This document shows, in pieces, positions 7,172 to 12,818 of a DNA stretch of 14,772 bases; positions within the stretch are counted from its first letter, which is position 1; each line of letters opens with the position of its first letter. The notes under the pieces are model-generated. The model made no database searches. It saw only the letters and a program-made list of their open reading frames with translations, and was not told where the DNA came from. The position numbers and the translations under genes were made by a program. Location: positions 1 through 14,772 of the forward strand of contig JAISTZ010000071.1 in assembly GCA_031272345.1 (NCBI GenBank), written 5' to 3'. The DNA comes from Spirochaetaceae bacterium (GTDB lineage: Bacteria > Spirochaetota > Spirochaetia > Treponematales > Treponemataceae).

Positions 7172-8637
7172 GGGCTAACCCTCCCCTGGCCCTGCCGGTA
7201 GAGCAGGCCCAGCAATTGTATGGCGATGAGGGGAATCATGGCGACCAGGGCGATGACCCCGAAGGCGTCGGTGACGGGGTTCCCCCCCCGGGCCGAGGAA
7301 ATCCCCAGGGTGAAGGCCAGGATGAAGGTCGACGTCATGGGCCCCGAGGCGACCCCGCCGGAGTCGAAGGCGATTGCCGTGAAGAGCCTGGGGCAGAAGA
7401 GGGTGAGAGCCAGGGCCAGGGCGTACCCCGGCACAAGGTAGTACCAGAGGCTGAACCCCTGGAGCACCCGCACCATGGACAGGGCGATCGCGCTGGCCAC
7501 CCCCATCATCAGGGTGACCAGGAGGACCTTCCGCTTGATGGCGCCCCCGGAGACGGCCTCCACTTCCTTGGTGAGCACCCAGATCGCGGGCTCCGCGCAC
7601 ACGACGACCGCCCCGAAGAGGGCCCCCACCGCCACGACGAGGGCCTCCGCCCAGGGGCCGCCGGAGAGGGTGAACCTGCCCAGGGCCTCCCCCAGGCGGG
7701 TCCCCGTGGGGACGAAGCCCCCCTTTGCGCCCAGGAAGAAGACGTTCAGGCCGATGAAGCTGTAGACGAGCCCGGTCACCACCCGGAGGAGCCGCCTGGG
7801 GGGCAGCTTCAACAGGGTGAACTGGAAGACCGCGAAGAGCACCGCCATGGGCGTCAGGGCCCCGAGGACTTCCTTAAAGACCTCCGGCGCCAGGCGTATA
7901 AAGAGGCCCAGGTCCGCCGTGTCTTCGACGGCCTCCGCCGCCCCCTGGGTTCCGCTTCCGGGGCCCGCGAGGATCCCGAAGAGGAGCACCATGGCGATGG
8001 GCCCGATGGAGGCGATTCCCGTGAGGCCGAAGCTGTCGTTGGACCCCTGGCGGACCGCGGCCACGCCCACCCCCAGGGCCATGATGAAGGGCACGGTCAT
8101 GGGGCCCGTGGTGGCCCCCCCGGCGTCGAACCCCACGGCAAGGAATTCCCCCGGGGCTTTTGCGGCCAGGGCAAAGGTGACTCCGTAGAGCACGATGAGA
8201 ATCACGTTGTAGGGGAGCTTGAGGACGGTCCGCAAAAGCCCCACGGATACCAGGAGCCCCACCCCCAGGGCGATCATCACCACCAGCATGTCCTTGTTGA
8301 CTCCGCGGTTCACGTTCCACAGTTGGTCCGCCAGGACCTCCACGTCCGGCTCCGCCACGGTGACAAAAAATCCCGTGACAAAGGCCACGACGAGGAGCAG
8401 GGGGAGGTTCCGCCTCCGGGTGAGGGCGGCGCCCACTTCCTCGCCGATGGGCTGGGTGCCCAGCTCCACCCCCAGGAGGAACACCGTGAGCCCCCCGATG
8501 AGCAGGACCCCGCCGATGAGGAACTGTGCGATGAGGGCCCCCCCGATGGGCGCCGCGGTGAGTCCCAGGATGAGGACGATCACCATAATCGGCGCTACGG
8601 ACATGACCGTTTCTTTGAGCTTTTCCAGAAGGTTCAT
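7168..8637 (-). CDS. DUF1538 membrane transporter, fused tandem repeat (UmpAB-like)
   Basis: 489-aa polytopic protein with a clear internal duplication. AEPDVEVLADQL (95-106) matches AEPAIWVLTKEV (348-359), and GFDAGGATTGPM (169-180) matches AFDSGGVASGPM (423-434), each followed by a glycine-rich hydrophobic stretch. These are DUF1538 signatures. From memory, a pair of DUF1538 proteins named UmpA and UmpB was reported as a two-component Na+(K+)/H+ antiporter in Halomonas; here both halves are in one chain. It is translationally coupled to luxS upstream and to a PII-like protein downstream, suggesting cation or small-molecule transport controlled by a nucleotide-sensing partner. The family is confident; the substrate is inferred. 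Confidence 0.85.
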   Translation of the reverse strand: MNLLEKLKETVMSVAPIMVIVLILGLTAAPIGGALIAQFLIGGVLLIGGLTVFLLGVELGTQPIGEEVGAALTRRRNLPLLLVVAFVTGFFVTVAEPDVEVLADQLWNVNRGVNKDMLVVMIALGVGLLVSVGLLRTVLKLPYNVILIVLYGVTFALAAKAPGEFLAVGFDAGGATTGPMTVPFIMALGVGVAAVRQGSNDSFGLTGIASIGPIAMVLLFGILAGPGSGTQGAAEAVEDTADLGLFIRLAPEVFKEVLGALTPMAVLFAVFQFTLLKLPPRRLLRVVTGLVYSFIGLNVFFLGAKGGFVPTGTRLGEALGRFTLSGGPWAEALVVAVGALFGAVVVCAEPAIWVLTKEVEAVSGGAIKRKVLLVTLMMGVASAIALSMVRVLQGFSLWYYLVPGYALALALTLFCPRLFTAIAFDSGGVASGPMTSTFILAFTLGISSARGGNPVTDAFGVIALVAMIPLIAIQLLGLLYRQGQGRVSP

Positions 8638-9107
8638 CTATGGCACTCGAATCCTTCTTTTTCTATTATATTCACCCATGCGGCGGCCCGCTTCTTTGCG
8701 CCCGGCACGTCGTGGTCCCGGTAGTTGCCGCACTCCTCCGGCCTGCTTCCGGGAATCGGCCTGGATTCGTCCCAGGCGGCGACCTTCCTGAACACGGCGA
8801 GCATCCTGGGCGCGACGGAGGCTTCGTCCGCGTCCCCGAAGAGGGTGAGGTAAAAGCCCGTCCTGCACCCCATGGGGGAAAAGTCGATGATCTGGGGCAG
8901 CTCGTCCCGGAGCATCTCCGCGGCCAGGTGCTCCAGGGTGTGGACCTCGGACGTGGAAAGAAAATCCGCGTTGGGCTGGGTGAACCGGATGTCGAACTTG
9001 GTGACCACATCACCCCCGGGGCCCTCCTTGCGGGCGGCTAGGCGGACAAAGGGCGCCTTCACTGTGGTGTGGTCCAGGTTAAAACTCTCAACTTTGAACT
9101 TTCCCAT
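8634..9107 (-). CDS. luxS: S-ribosylhomocysteine lyase (AI-2 synthase)
   Basis: 157-aa LuxS. It cleaves S-ribosylhomocysteine to homocysteine and DPD, the precursor of autoinducer-2, in the activated-methyl cycle. The metal site is complete: HTLEH (H56, E59, H60) and C126 in EECGNY. The catalytic cysteine is C81 in SPMGCRTGFYL, with NLDHTTVKAP near the N-terminus as usual. ATG 9107 has AAGGAG 7 bp upstream and a consensus promoter before it. It is the first gene of the operon, and its stop overlaps the next start as ATGA (8634-8637). The partners usual elsewhere (pfs, metK) are not next to it. Confidence 0.96.
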   Translation of the reverse strand: MGKFKVESFNLDHTTVKAPFVRLAARKEGPGGDVVTKFDIRFTQPNADFLSTSEVHTLEHLAAEMLRDELPQIIDFSPMGCRTGFYLTLFGDADEASVAPRMLAVFRKVAAWDESRPIPGSRPEECGNYRDHDVPGAKKRAAAWVNIIEKEGFECHR

Positions 9108-9114
9108 GGCGAAA

Positions 9115-9156
9115 CTCCTTGGGTTCCATTAAACACTGTTTTAGTCAGTCTGTCAA
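9115..9156 (-). promoter_or_regulatory. Promoter and RBS of the luxS operon
   Basis: On the minus strand, TTGACA (9151-9156), a 17-bp spacer and TTTAAT (9128-9133) precede AAGGAG (9115-9120). The predicted transcript start is near 9121, so the leader is only about 14 nt and leaves no room for a riboswitch. This is the only strong promoter I see for the four-gene operon. Confidence 0.8.
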
Positions 9157-9509
9157 GAAACCGTCCGCGTTAAATCGCGGCATCACCGGCGCCATAGGGG
9201 CGGTTATCTCCCGTTACAGCACCACGAAACGGCAGCCTCCGCCACTACCAACCGGCATTTTGCCACGGATGGCAAAAACCGAGGGCTAACGCTTTTTCAG
9301 TCATGTTGATTCCGGGAGAGTGTAAAATGCCGTCTCCCTCCGAAGGCAGTATTGACGTGATAGAGGACTTAGTTATGCTTGAAAAAGGCCATGTAGATCA
9401 TTCAGAGCGTAGGTGATATTTCTTATATCAGTTATAATAATTTGCTGACAAAGCAAACTTTTCGTTCCACAGAGGGGACTCGACAGCAAAACATCATTGA
9501 TTTTTTATT
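9157..9509. other. Intergenic region without a convincing gene
   Basis: About 350 bp. It holds a small hairpin CCGCG/CGCGG (9165-9180) and a perfect 8-bp inverted repeat around CGGA (TTTTGCCA 9258-9265, TGGCAAAA 9270-9277), whose flanks are wrong for a terminator. A 37-codon open frame from ATG 9303 to 9416 has no clear ribosome site and no recognised similarity. Past 9400 the sequence becomes AT-rich toward the glycosyltransferase; a weak stem TTTGC/GCAAA near 9441 might end that transcript. Confidence 0.4.
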
Positions 9510-10475
9510 TCACTTCTTCATCCTTTGCCACAATTTGACTATCCCATAGGGTGTAAGAAATTTTATTCCCTTTTTTATTATTTCTCCTATTTTAATTGTC
9601 AGCAAAACGAAAATTGAAAACAATCCGTTAATTTCAAGAAAATGTTTAACACTATCTTTTATCGTAAAACCAAGGCGTATTGATTGAATCAAAAAATTAA
9701 AGCCGTTGTTCGTTTCAGCAATTATGCGTATTTTTTGTTTCTCAACACTAAACGGCAATGTTTTTTTCCATTTCTTTTGAAATATCCGCGCATATTCATA
9801 ATATATTTTTTCATAATTTCCACGCGAAAAATGATATATATCTGAAGTTAAACAAACATAGTTTTGCCGGTTCAGCGCTATCCTAAAAGAAAAATCTGCG
9901 TCATAAAAATGAAACCCCTTTATTCTCTCTTCATCAAACGGATATTCTTTCCATACGTCTTTGGCCACAAATAAAAATAAGCCGTCAAGAGTAACAACTT
10001 TAGCAAATTCCTCATTTGCCGGGTTGTCGTATTTATAACTTAAATCATCAAGAGAATATGCTTTGCCACTATATTTTGGATCATAAAAGCGACATCGACC
10101 TTTTCCATATTCCCACCACCAGCTTATAAAATTTTTACTTGCTATTGTACAACCCGCAAATCCTATAATACCGCAATCAGGTGTTTTATCCGCAAATTCA
10201 ACCATTGTTTTTCCCCAGTTTTTGCTTGGCATGATTATATCTTCGTGAATAAAACATAAATATGAATATTTAGATTTTTGCGCACAATAATTATATACTT
10301 GGCAGATTCCAAGATTCTTTTCCCGATTATCGAAAACAATCGTTTCAAAATCGGTCCCTATGGTTTTTTTAACACTTTCAATCATTTTATTACATAATTC
10401 CGGGTCTACAGAACAAGTAATAACAGAAACACCTTTTTTCACTGCCGTCGAAAACTCCAAAACACTTTTATCCAT
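9510..10475 (-). CDS. GT2-like glycosyltransferase (Glyco_tranf_2_5 type)
   Basis: 321-aa probable GT-A fold glycosyltransferase acting in the cytoplasm on surface glycan or glycoprotein precursors. VSVITCSVDPELC (16-28) is the first nucleotide-binding strand. NREKNLGICQVYNYCA (50-65) and FIHEDIIM (75-82), with His-Glu-Asp in the DxD position, are typical of this subfamily. LDGLFLFVAKDVW (163-175), FYDADFSFR (190-198) and YHFSRGN (214-220) follow. The last ~100 residues are hydrophobic and basic, ending TPYGIVKLWQRMKK, and may bind the membrane. The gene is strikingly AT-rich compared with luxS and birA, which points to horizontal transfer. Its ATG overlaps the previous gene by 8 bp, with GAGG just upstream. 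Confidence 0.85.
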   Translation of the reverse strand: MDKSVLEFSTAVKKGVSVITCSVDPELCNKMIESVKKTIGTDFETIVFDNREKNLGICQVYNYCAQKSKYSYLCFIHEDIIMPSKNWGKTMVEFADKTPDCGIIGFAGCTIASKNFISWWWEYGKGRCRFYDPKYSGKAYSLDDLSYKYDNPANEEFAKVVTLDGLFLFVAKDVWKEYPFDEERIKGFHFYDADFSFRIALNRQNYVCLTSDIYHFSRGNYEKIYYEYARIFQKKWKKTLPFSVEKQKIRIIAETNNGFNFLIQSIRLGFTIKDSVKHFLEINGLFSIFVLLTIKIGEIIKKGIKFLTPYGIVKLWQRMKK

Positions 10476-10680
10476 TTACCTCACGGGCTATGGCGCAGAA
10501 TGTAGTTGTTCCCTCAAAATTGCCGTGCACGGCTCCCTTTTTGTCCCGTCCAACCGGCGGACGCTCCCCCGCCTGCGCCGCCCCAAAGGCCTCGGCCATG
10601 CCCCGAATCTCCGCCTGTTTTTCCGGCGGCAAGACCCTGTACCCGGCCTGGAACCGGGCGATTTTTGCTTGAGCGGTCAT
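10468..10680 (-). CDS. Small hypothetical protein divergent from the XRE regulator
   Basis: 70 aa, family not recognised. MTAQAKIARFQAGYRVLPPEKQAEIRGMAEAFGAAQAGE is a helical, charged N-terminal part. The last third (GAVHGNFEGTTTFCAIAREVNG) differs in character and may be a junction product formed when the AT-rich glycosyltransferase arrived. ATG 10680 has AAGGAG and AAGGAT sites within 12 bp and a consensus promoter behind it. Being divergent from an XRE gene and sharing its control region suggests it is the regulator's target or partner. I assign no function. Confidence 0.6.
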   Translation of the reverse strand: MTAQAKIARFQAGYRVLPPEKQAEIRGMAEAFGAAQAGERPPVGRDKKGAVHGNFEGTTTFCAIAREVNG

Positions 10681-10710
10681 TCTTATCCTTTCTCCTTATA
10701 ATGTGTGTAA

Positions 10711-10738
10711 AATATATCCAAAAATTAAGAATTGTCAA
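10711..10738 (-). promoter_or_regulatory. Promoter of the 70-aa gene (and the glycosyltransferase)
   Basis: On the minus strand, a perfect TTGACA (10733-10738), a 16-bp spacer and TATATT (10711-10716); TATTTT at 10709-10714 gives an 18-bp spacer instead. An inverted repeat arm (10725-10733) lies in the spacer, so a bound regulator would block this promoter. Confidence 0.65.
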
Positions 10739-10760
10739 GTGAATTTTTGAAAATTCTTAA
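10725..10760. promoter_or_regulatory. Probable operator: 9-bp inverted repeat between divergent promoters
   Basis: TTAAGAATT (10725-10733) and AATTCTTAA (10752-10760) are perfect inverted arms 18 bp apart, inside a very AT-rich 135-bp divergent control region. One arm overlaps the -35 box and spacer of the minus-strand promoter; the other lies upstream of the XRE promoter. The placement fits autoregulation by the XRE protein, which is inferred. Confidence 0.5.
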
Positions 10761-10778
10761 AAATTTAGGAAATTTTTC

Positions 10779-10807
10779 TTGAAAAATAAACATTTTCCGG
10801 GTATTTT
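10779..10807 (+). promoter_or_regulatory. XRE gene promoter (predicted leaderless transcript)
   Basis: TTGAAA (10779-10784), a 17-bp spacer and TATTTT (10802-10807). The +1 would be near 10814, at most 2 nt before ATG 10816. No Shine-Dalgarno sequence lies in front of that ATG. Confidence 0.55.
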
Positions 10808-10815
10808 CTTACAGT

Positions 10816-11178
10816 ATGGGTGAAGCTGCAAATCTGCCGACACTTGGCGCAAGGGTAAAATGGCTAAGAAAGGAGCTGGGGCTTACACAGGAACAGTTCG
10901 CCCGGCTGATTTCAGTTTCCGATGCCCTAGTCGCTTTCATTGAAACCGACCGCCGTGTGGCAAAGGACCGCATCATCAAGCTCATCGCGGACTCCTTCAG
11001 CGTGAGCCGGGAGTGGCTCAAGACCGGGGAGGGGGAAATTTTCGTGCAGGACCGGGAGTCAAAGAACGCCAAGCTGCTGGCGCTGTTTGCCGGCCTCAAG
11101 CCCAAGTACCAGGACTACATCATCGACGCGATAGACCGGTTCCTGCGGCTGGAAGGGGAAGAGTCGCCACTTCAATGA
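10816..11178 (+). CDS. XRE-family helix-turn-helix transcriptional regulator
   Basis: 120 aa. The HTH_3 domain (about 9-70) reads LGARVKWLRKELGLTQEQFARLI, then VSDALVAFIETDRR and the second-half motif FSVSREWLKTGEGEIF, the phage-Cro/CI-like pattern. The C-terminal helix KYQDYIIDAIDRFLRLEGEE may serve in dimerisation. It likely represses itself and the divergent 70-aa gene. There is no ribosome site, and the promoter predicts a leaderless mRNA. The gene's last ~44 bp are the first of three copies in the region, and the tail after GEE (SPLQ) differs from that after the other copies (KEREV, DG), suggesting that its present 3' end was swapped in with the following TA cassette. Confidence 0.88.
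   Translation: MGEAANLPTLGARVKWLRKELGLTQEQFARLISVSDALVAFIETDRRVAKDRIIKLIADSFSVSREWLKTGEGEIFVQDRESKNAKLLALFAGLKPKYQDYIIDAIDRFLRLEGEESPLQ
11119..11162 (+). repeat. XRE 3'-end repeat, copy 1
   Basis: The 41-bp core (11122-11162), starting ATCGACGCGATAGACCGG and ending GGAAGGGGAAGA, encodes IDAIDRFLRLEGEE at the end of the XRE gene. It recurs at 11703 (2 mismatches) and 12188 (1 mismatch). Copies 1 and 3 share 3 more bases (ATC) on the left. Confidence 0.92.
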
Positions 11179-11182
11179 TTGC

Positions 11183-11211
11183 TTGTAAAAATTGCAGATT
11201 TGGTGTATAGT
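11183..11211 (+). promoter_or_regulatory. Promoter of the RelE/antitoxin pair (predicted leaderless)
   Basis: TTGTAA (11183-11188), a 17-bp spacer and TATAGT (11206-11211), starting 5 bp after the XRE stop. The expected +1 is about 11218, one base before ATG 11219. The only purine-rich bases (AGGG) are too close to the ATG to act as a ribosome site. Confidence 0.55.
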
Positions 11212-11218
11212 GTAGGGT

Positions 11219-11485
11219 ATGCAGGTATTGTTACGCCCTGTTGCGGGCAAGTATCTTGAGCGGCAACCGGAACCGACCAAAGGACGCATTAAGGCCGCAT
11301 TAGAAGACCTTGCCAAGGACCCGCCGGAAGGGGACATAAAACCCTTGATGGGACAACCGGGAAACTGGCGGCTAAGGATAGGAGGCATCCGCATAATATA
11401 TTACATCGAAAACAATACAATTTTTGTTGCACACATTGACCCGCGCGGACAAGTATACAAGAAAAAAAACAGGAGAAAAAAATGA
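11219..11485 (+). CDS. RelE/ParE-superfamily toxin
   Basis: 88-aa basic protein of the RelE fold, expected to cut mRNA at the ribosome or inhibit gyrase (ParE branch). Seen: YLERQPEPTKGRIKAALEDLAKDP (12-35), the conserved core MGQPGNWRLRIGGIRIIYYI (44-63) with W50, R51, R53 and R58, then IFVAHIDPRGQVY (68-80) with a terminal Tyr and a Lys/Arg-rich tail. These are standard RelE positions, and nothing looks broken. The toxin precedes its antitoxin (reverse of the usual order), and the two genes overlap by ATGA (11482-11485). It follows the XRE gene in the same direction. Confidence 0.85.
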   Translation: MQVLLRPVAGKYLERQPEPTKGRIKAALEDLAKDPPEGDIKPLMGQPGNWRLRIGGIRIIYYIENNTIFVAHIDPRGQVYKKKNRRKK

Positions 11486-11715
11486 ACGGAACAGCAGCAT
11501 TAAGAAAAGAACTGCACACTTTTATTGACACGCTACCGGATCGCCGCCTGACGGTGTTAAGACCGCTGCTGGCCGGCCTTGCCGAGGATGCGGACTGGAC
11601 GCCTATCATCGAACCGGCAAACGCAGAGGAAACCGCCATGATAGAGGAGACTAAGGCAGAATACCGCATCGCCCCAGAAAGCTTTATACCACTAGAAGCC
11701 ATATCGACGCGATAG
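11482..11715 (+). CDS. Antitoxin of the RelE toxin, C-terminus rewritten by repeat copy 2
   Basis: 77 aa, acidic, coupled to the toxin by ATGA; GGAG lies 7 bp before ATG 11482. MNGTAALRKELHTFIDTLPDRRLTVLRPLLAGL (1-33) suits a small helical DNA-binding part. DEAD-type acidic residues, then AEETAMIEETKAEYRIAPESFIPLEAI, resemble toxin-wrapping tails of RelB-like antitoxins. The last four codons (ISTR) and the TAG stop are encoded by the XRE 3'-end repeat read in another phase, so the native end has been lost. It may still neutralise the toxin, since the missing part is probably short. Confidence 0.75.
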   Translation: MNGTAALRKELHTFIDTLPDRRLTVLRPLLAGLAEDADWTPIIEPANAEETAMIEETKAEYRIAPESFIPLEAISTR

Positions 11716-11762
11716 ACCGGTTTTTGCGGCTGGAAGGGGAAGAAAAAGAACGGGAGGTCTAA
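11703..11762 (+). repeat. XRE 3'-end repeat, copy 2, with its own stop codon
   Basis: The core at 11703-11743 matches copy 1 at 39 of 41 bases. In the XRE phase it reads IDAIDRFLRLEGEEKEREV and stops at TAA 11760-11762, so it is a gene-tail fragment and not a random repeat. Its first 13 bases end the antitoxin gene. The vapC remnant starts directly to its right. Confidence 0.9.
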
Positions 11763-11767
11763 GTTTT

Positions 11768-11892
11768 TTAATGTACTACCTGATCAGTAGTAACCAGCTC
11801 CCGACCACGTAAATATTTGCGAAGTTCATAAATATGGTGTGCTTTTACTTGATTAAAAAGTCAATCCAAACACCGGCGTCTGGAACTACCAT
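11768..11892 (-). pseudogene. vapC pseudogene (N-terminal part, frameshifted and truncated)
   Basis: From ATG 11892 the minus strand reads MVVPDAGVWIDFLIK and then stop. Shifted by two bases it continues HHIYELRKYLRGRELVTTDQVVH before a stop at 11768-11770. Together these match the first ~40 residues of a VapC PIN domain (VDxxVWIDF, then ELVTTD). The rest of the toxin, with the remaining acidic residues, is missing; the sequence ends next to XRE repeat copy 2. Start and antitoxin stop overlap by 7 bp (11886-11892), the remains of a coupled pair. Confidence 0.75.
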
Positions 11893-12113
11893 ACGGGCCG
11901 CCTGTGTTCAGGCCCTACGCCGGCAAATTCCGGGTCCCAGTGCAGTTTGCCTTGGCACTCGTCAAAAAGCCGGTCGAGATCCTTGCTGTTTTCTTTATCG
12001 TCTACCCATCTATCCAAAGCAGCGTTTACGATTTCTTCGTCGGTAAAGCCCTCTCCCTCAAGAAGGGTGCGAGCCTTGGTTATCAGTCTGTCATCAACAG
12101 CAATTTGAGTCAT
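11886..12113 (-). CDS. vapB: VapB-type antitoxin, orphaned
   Basis: 75 aa. MTQIAVDDRLITKARTLLEGEGFTDEEIVNAALDRWVDD is a VapB/DUF2191-type DNA-binding part, followed by an acidic toxin-binding tail (LFDECQGKLHWDPEFAG). I chose ATG 12113 because GGAGG lies 6 bp upstream; a TTG two codons earlier is less likely. A strong promoter and an intact frame suggest it is still made although its toxin is broken. It shares the MTQ-AVDD start with the antitoxin at 4678-4872, so the two vapBC cassettes are relatives. Confidence 0.8.
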   Translation of the reverse strand: MTQIAVDDRLITKARTLLEGEGFTDEEIVNAALDRWVDDKENSKDLDRLFDECQGKLHWDPEFAGVGPEHRRPVW

Positions 12114-12119
12114 ATCCAA

Positions 12120-12165
12120 CCTCCGTTAAGGCACGTATTATGCGGCGTACCAGGGATTTTGTCAA
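12120..12165 (-). promoter_or_regulatory. Promoter and RBS of the second vapB
   Basis: On the minus strand, a perfect TTGACA (12160-12165), a 17-bp spacer and CATAAT (12137-12142) precede GGAGG (12120-12124). The -35 box lies only 19 bp from XRE repeat copy 3. Confidence 0.7.
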
Positions 12166-12181
12166 GTCCCAGTATCGGCTG

Positions 12182-12235
12182 ACAATCATCGACGCGATAG
12201 ACCGGTTCCTGCGGCCGGAAGGGGAAGACGGGTGA
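12182..12235 (+). repeat. XRE 3'-end repeat, copy 3, with its own stop codon
   Basis: The core at 12188-12228 differs from copy 1 at one base; the shared ATC extends it to 12185. In the XRE phase it reads TIIDAIDRFLRPEGEDG and TGA (12233-12235), ending 1 bp before the yggT stop codon on the other strand. As the outermost copy it may be the native end of the original XRE gene. Confidence 0.9.
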
Positions 12236-12236
12236 T

Positions 12237-12812
12237 TCAAAACGGCAGATTGATGAGCAGCGCCGTGATTAACCCCACGATGTACCCCAGGAGGGTGCGC
12301 GCCAGGAAGATGAAGACAGCTCCCACGGCAAGCTGGACCGTCCAGGACTGCTTGCCCCCCAGAGCGGCAGAAACCGGGCGCATGATTGGGTAGAGAATTC
12401 GGTCGAGCCCCAGGATGAATTGGGAGCGGCTTTGGGGTGCAAAGAGCTGGGCAGCCAGCCTGACGAGGGTGACGATGAGGAGGACGAAGAAGAGGGATGA
12501 CGCCACGGACCACAGAATCTGGACGATCGACCCAAGGATAAATCCCAGGGAGACCCGCTGGGCTGTCCCAATCCGGGCAAGGATCGACGATGCGCCCCCG
12601 AGGACCGCCAGGGCAAGGACGGGGGAAAAATCCAGTTGGGAGGTGCGGAGGAACCTGAAGCGCCTGAAGAAATTCAGATAGGGGTCGCAGACCCGGCTGA
12701 GGAATCGTCCGGCCGGGGAAAGGGCCGCGCCGGGGAACCAGACAAGAATCAGGCGGACAAAGCAGGCCAGGCAGTAGAACGAAACGAGGGTCCCGAAAAA
12801 TTGAAATACCAT
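12237..12812 (-). CDS. yggT: YggT-family integral membrane protein
   Basis: 191 aa. YggT proteins have paired hydrophobic repeats with poorly known function (cation homeostasis, cell shape or division-linked roles in some bacteria). Both halves are visible: FYCLACFVRLILVWFP, then VCDPYLNFFRRF (about 12-51), and LFFVLLIVTLVRLAAQLFAP, then LDRILYPIMRPV (about 111-152). The motif of a hydrophobic segment plus DPhLxxhRxh occurs twice, as the family requires. A last membrane segment ends LLINLPF. I chose ATG 12812 because similarity begins there; a consensus-like promoter puts +1 exactly at this A and no ribosome site exists. An upstream in-frame extension is basic and unlike the family. Confidence 0.82.
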   Translation of the reverse strand: MVFQFFGTLVSFYCLACFVRLILVWFPGAALSPAGRFLSRVCDPYLNFFRRFRFLRTSQLDFSPVLALAVLGGASSILARIGTAQRVSLGFILGSIVQILWSVASSLFFVLLIVTLVRLAAQLFAPQSRSQFILGLDRILYPIMRPVSAALGGKQSWTVQLAVGAVFIFLARTLLGYIVGLITALLINLPF

Positions 12813-12818
12813 GGGACA

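Noticed and set aside
7159..8724. Long open frame of 521 codons on the plus strand opposite the DUF1538 gene
   Set aside because: Composition (Gly, Glu, His, Asp repeats) is typical of an antisense shadow; the minus strand has a convincing membrane protein.
9108..9156. Riboswitch (SAM/SAH type) before luxS
   Set aside because: The predicted leader is only about 14 nt.
9303..9416. 37-codon frame starting MLIPGECKMPSPSEG
   Set aside because: No ribosome site, no recognised similarity, and it spans a shift in base composition; not enough to call a gene.
11119..12235. CRISPR array as an explanation for the three spaced repeats
   Set aside because: Copies are about 490-580 bp apart, encode a protein tail in phase and enclose genes; the spacing is unlike CRISPR.
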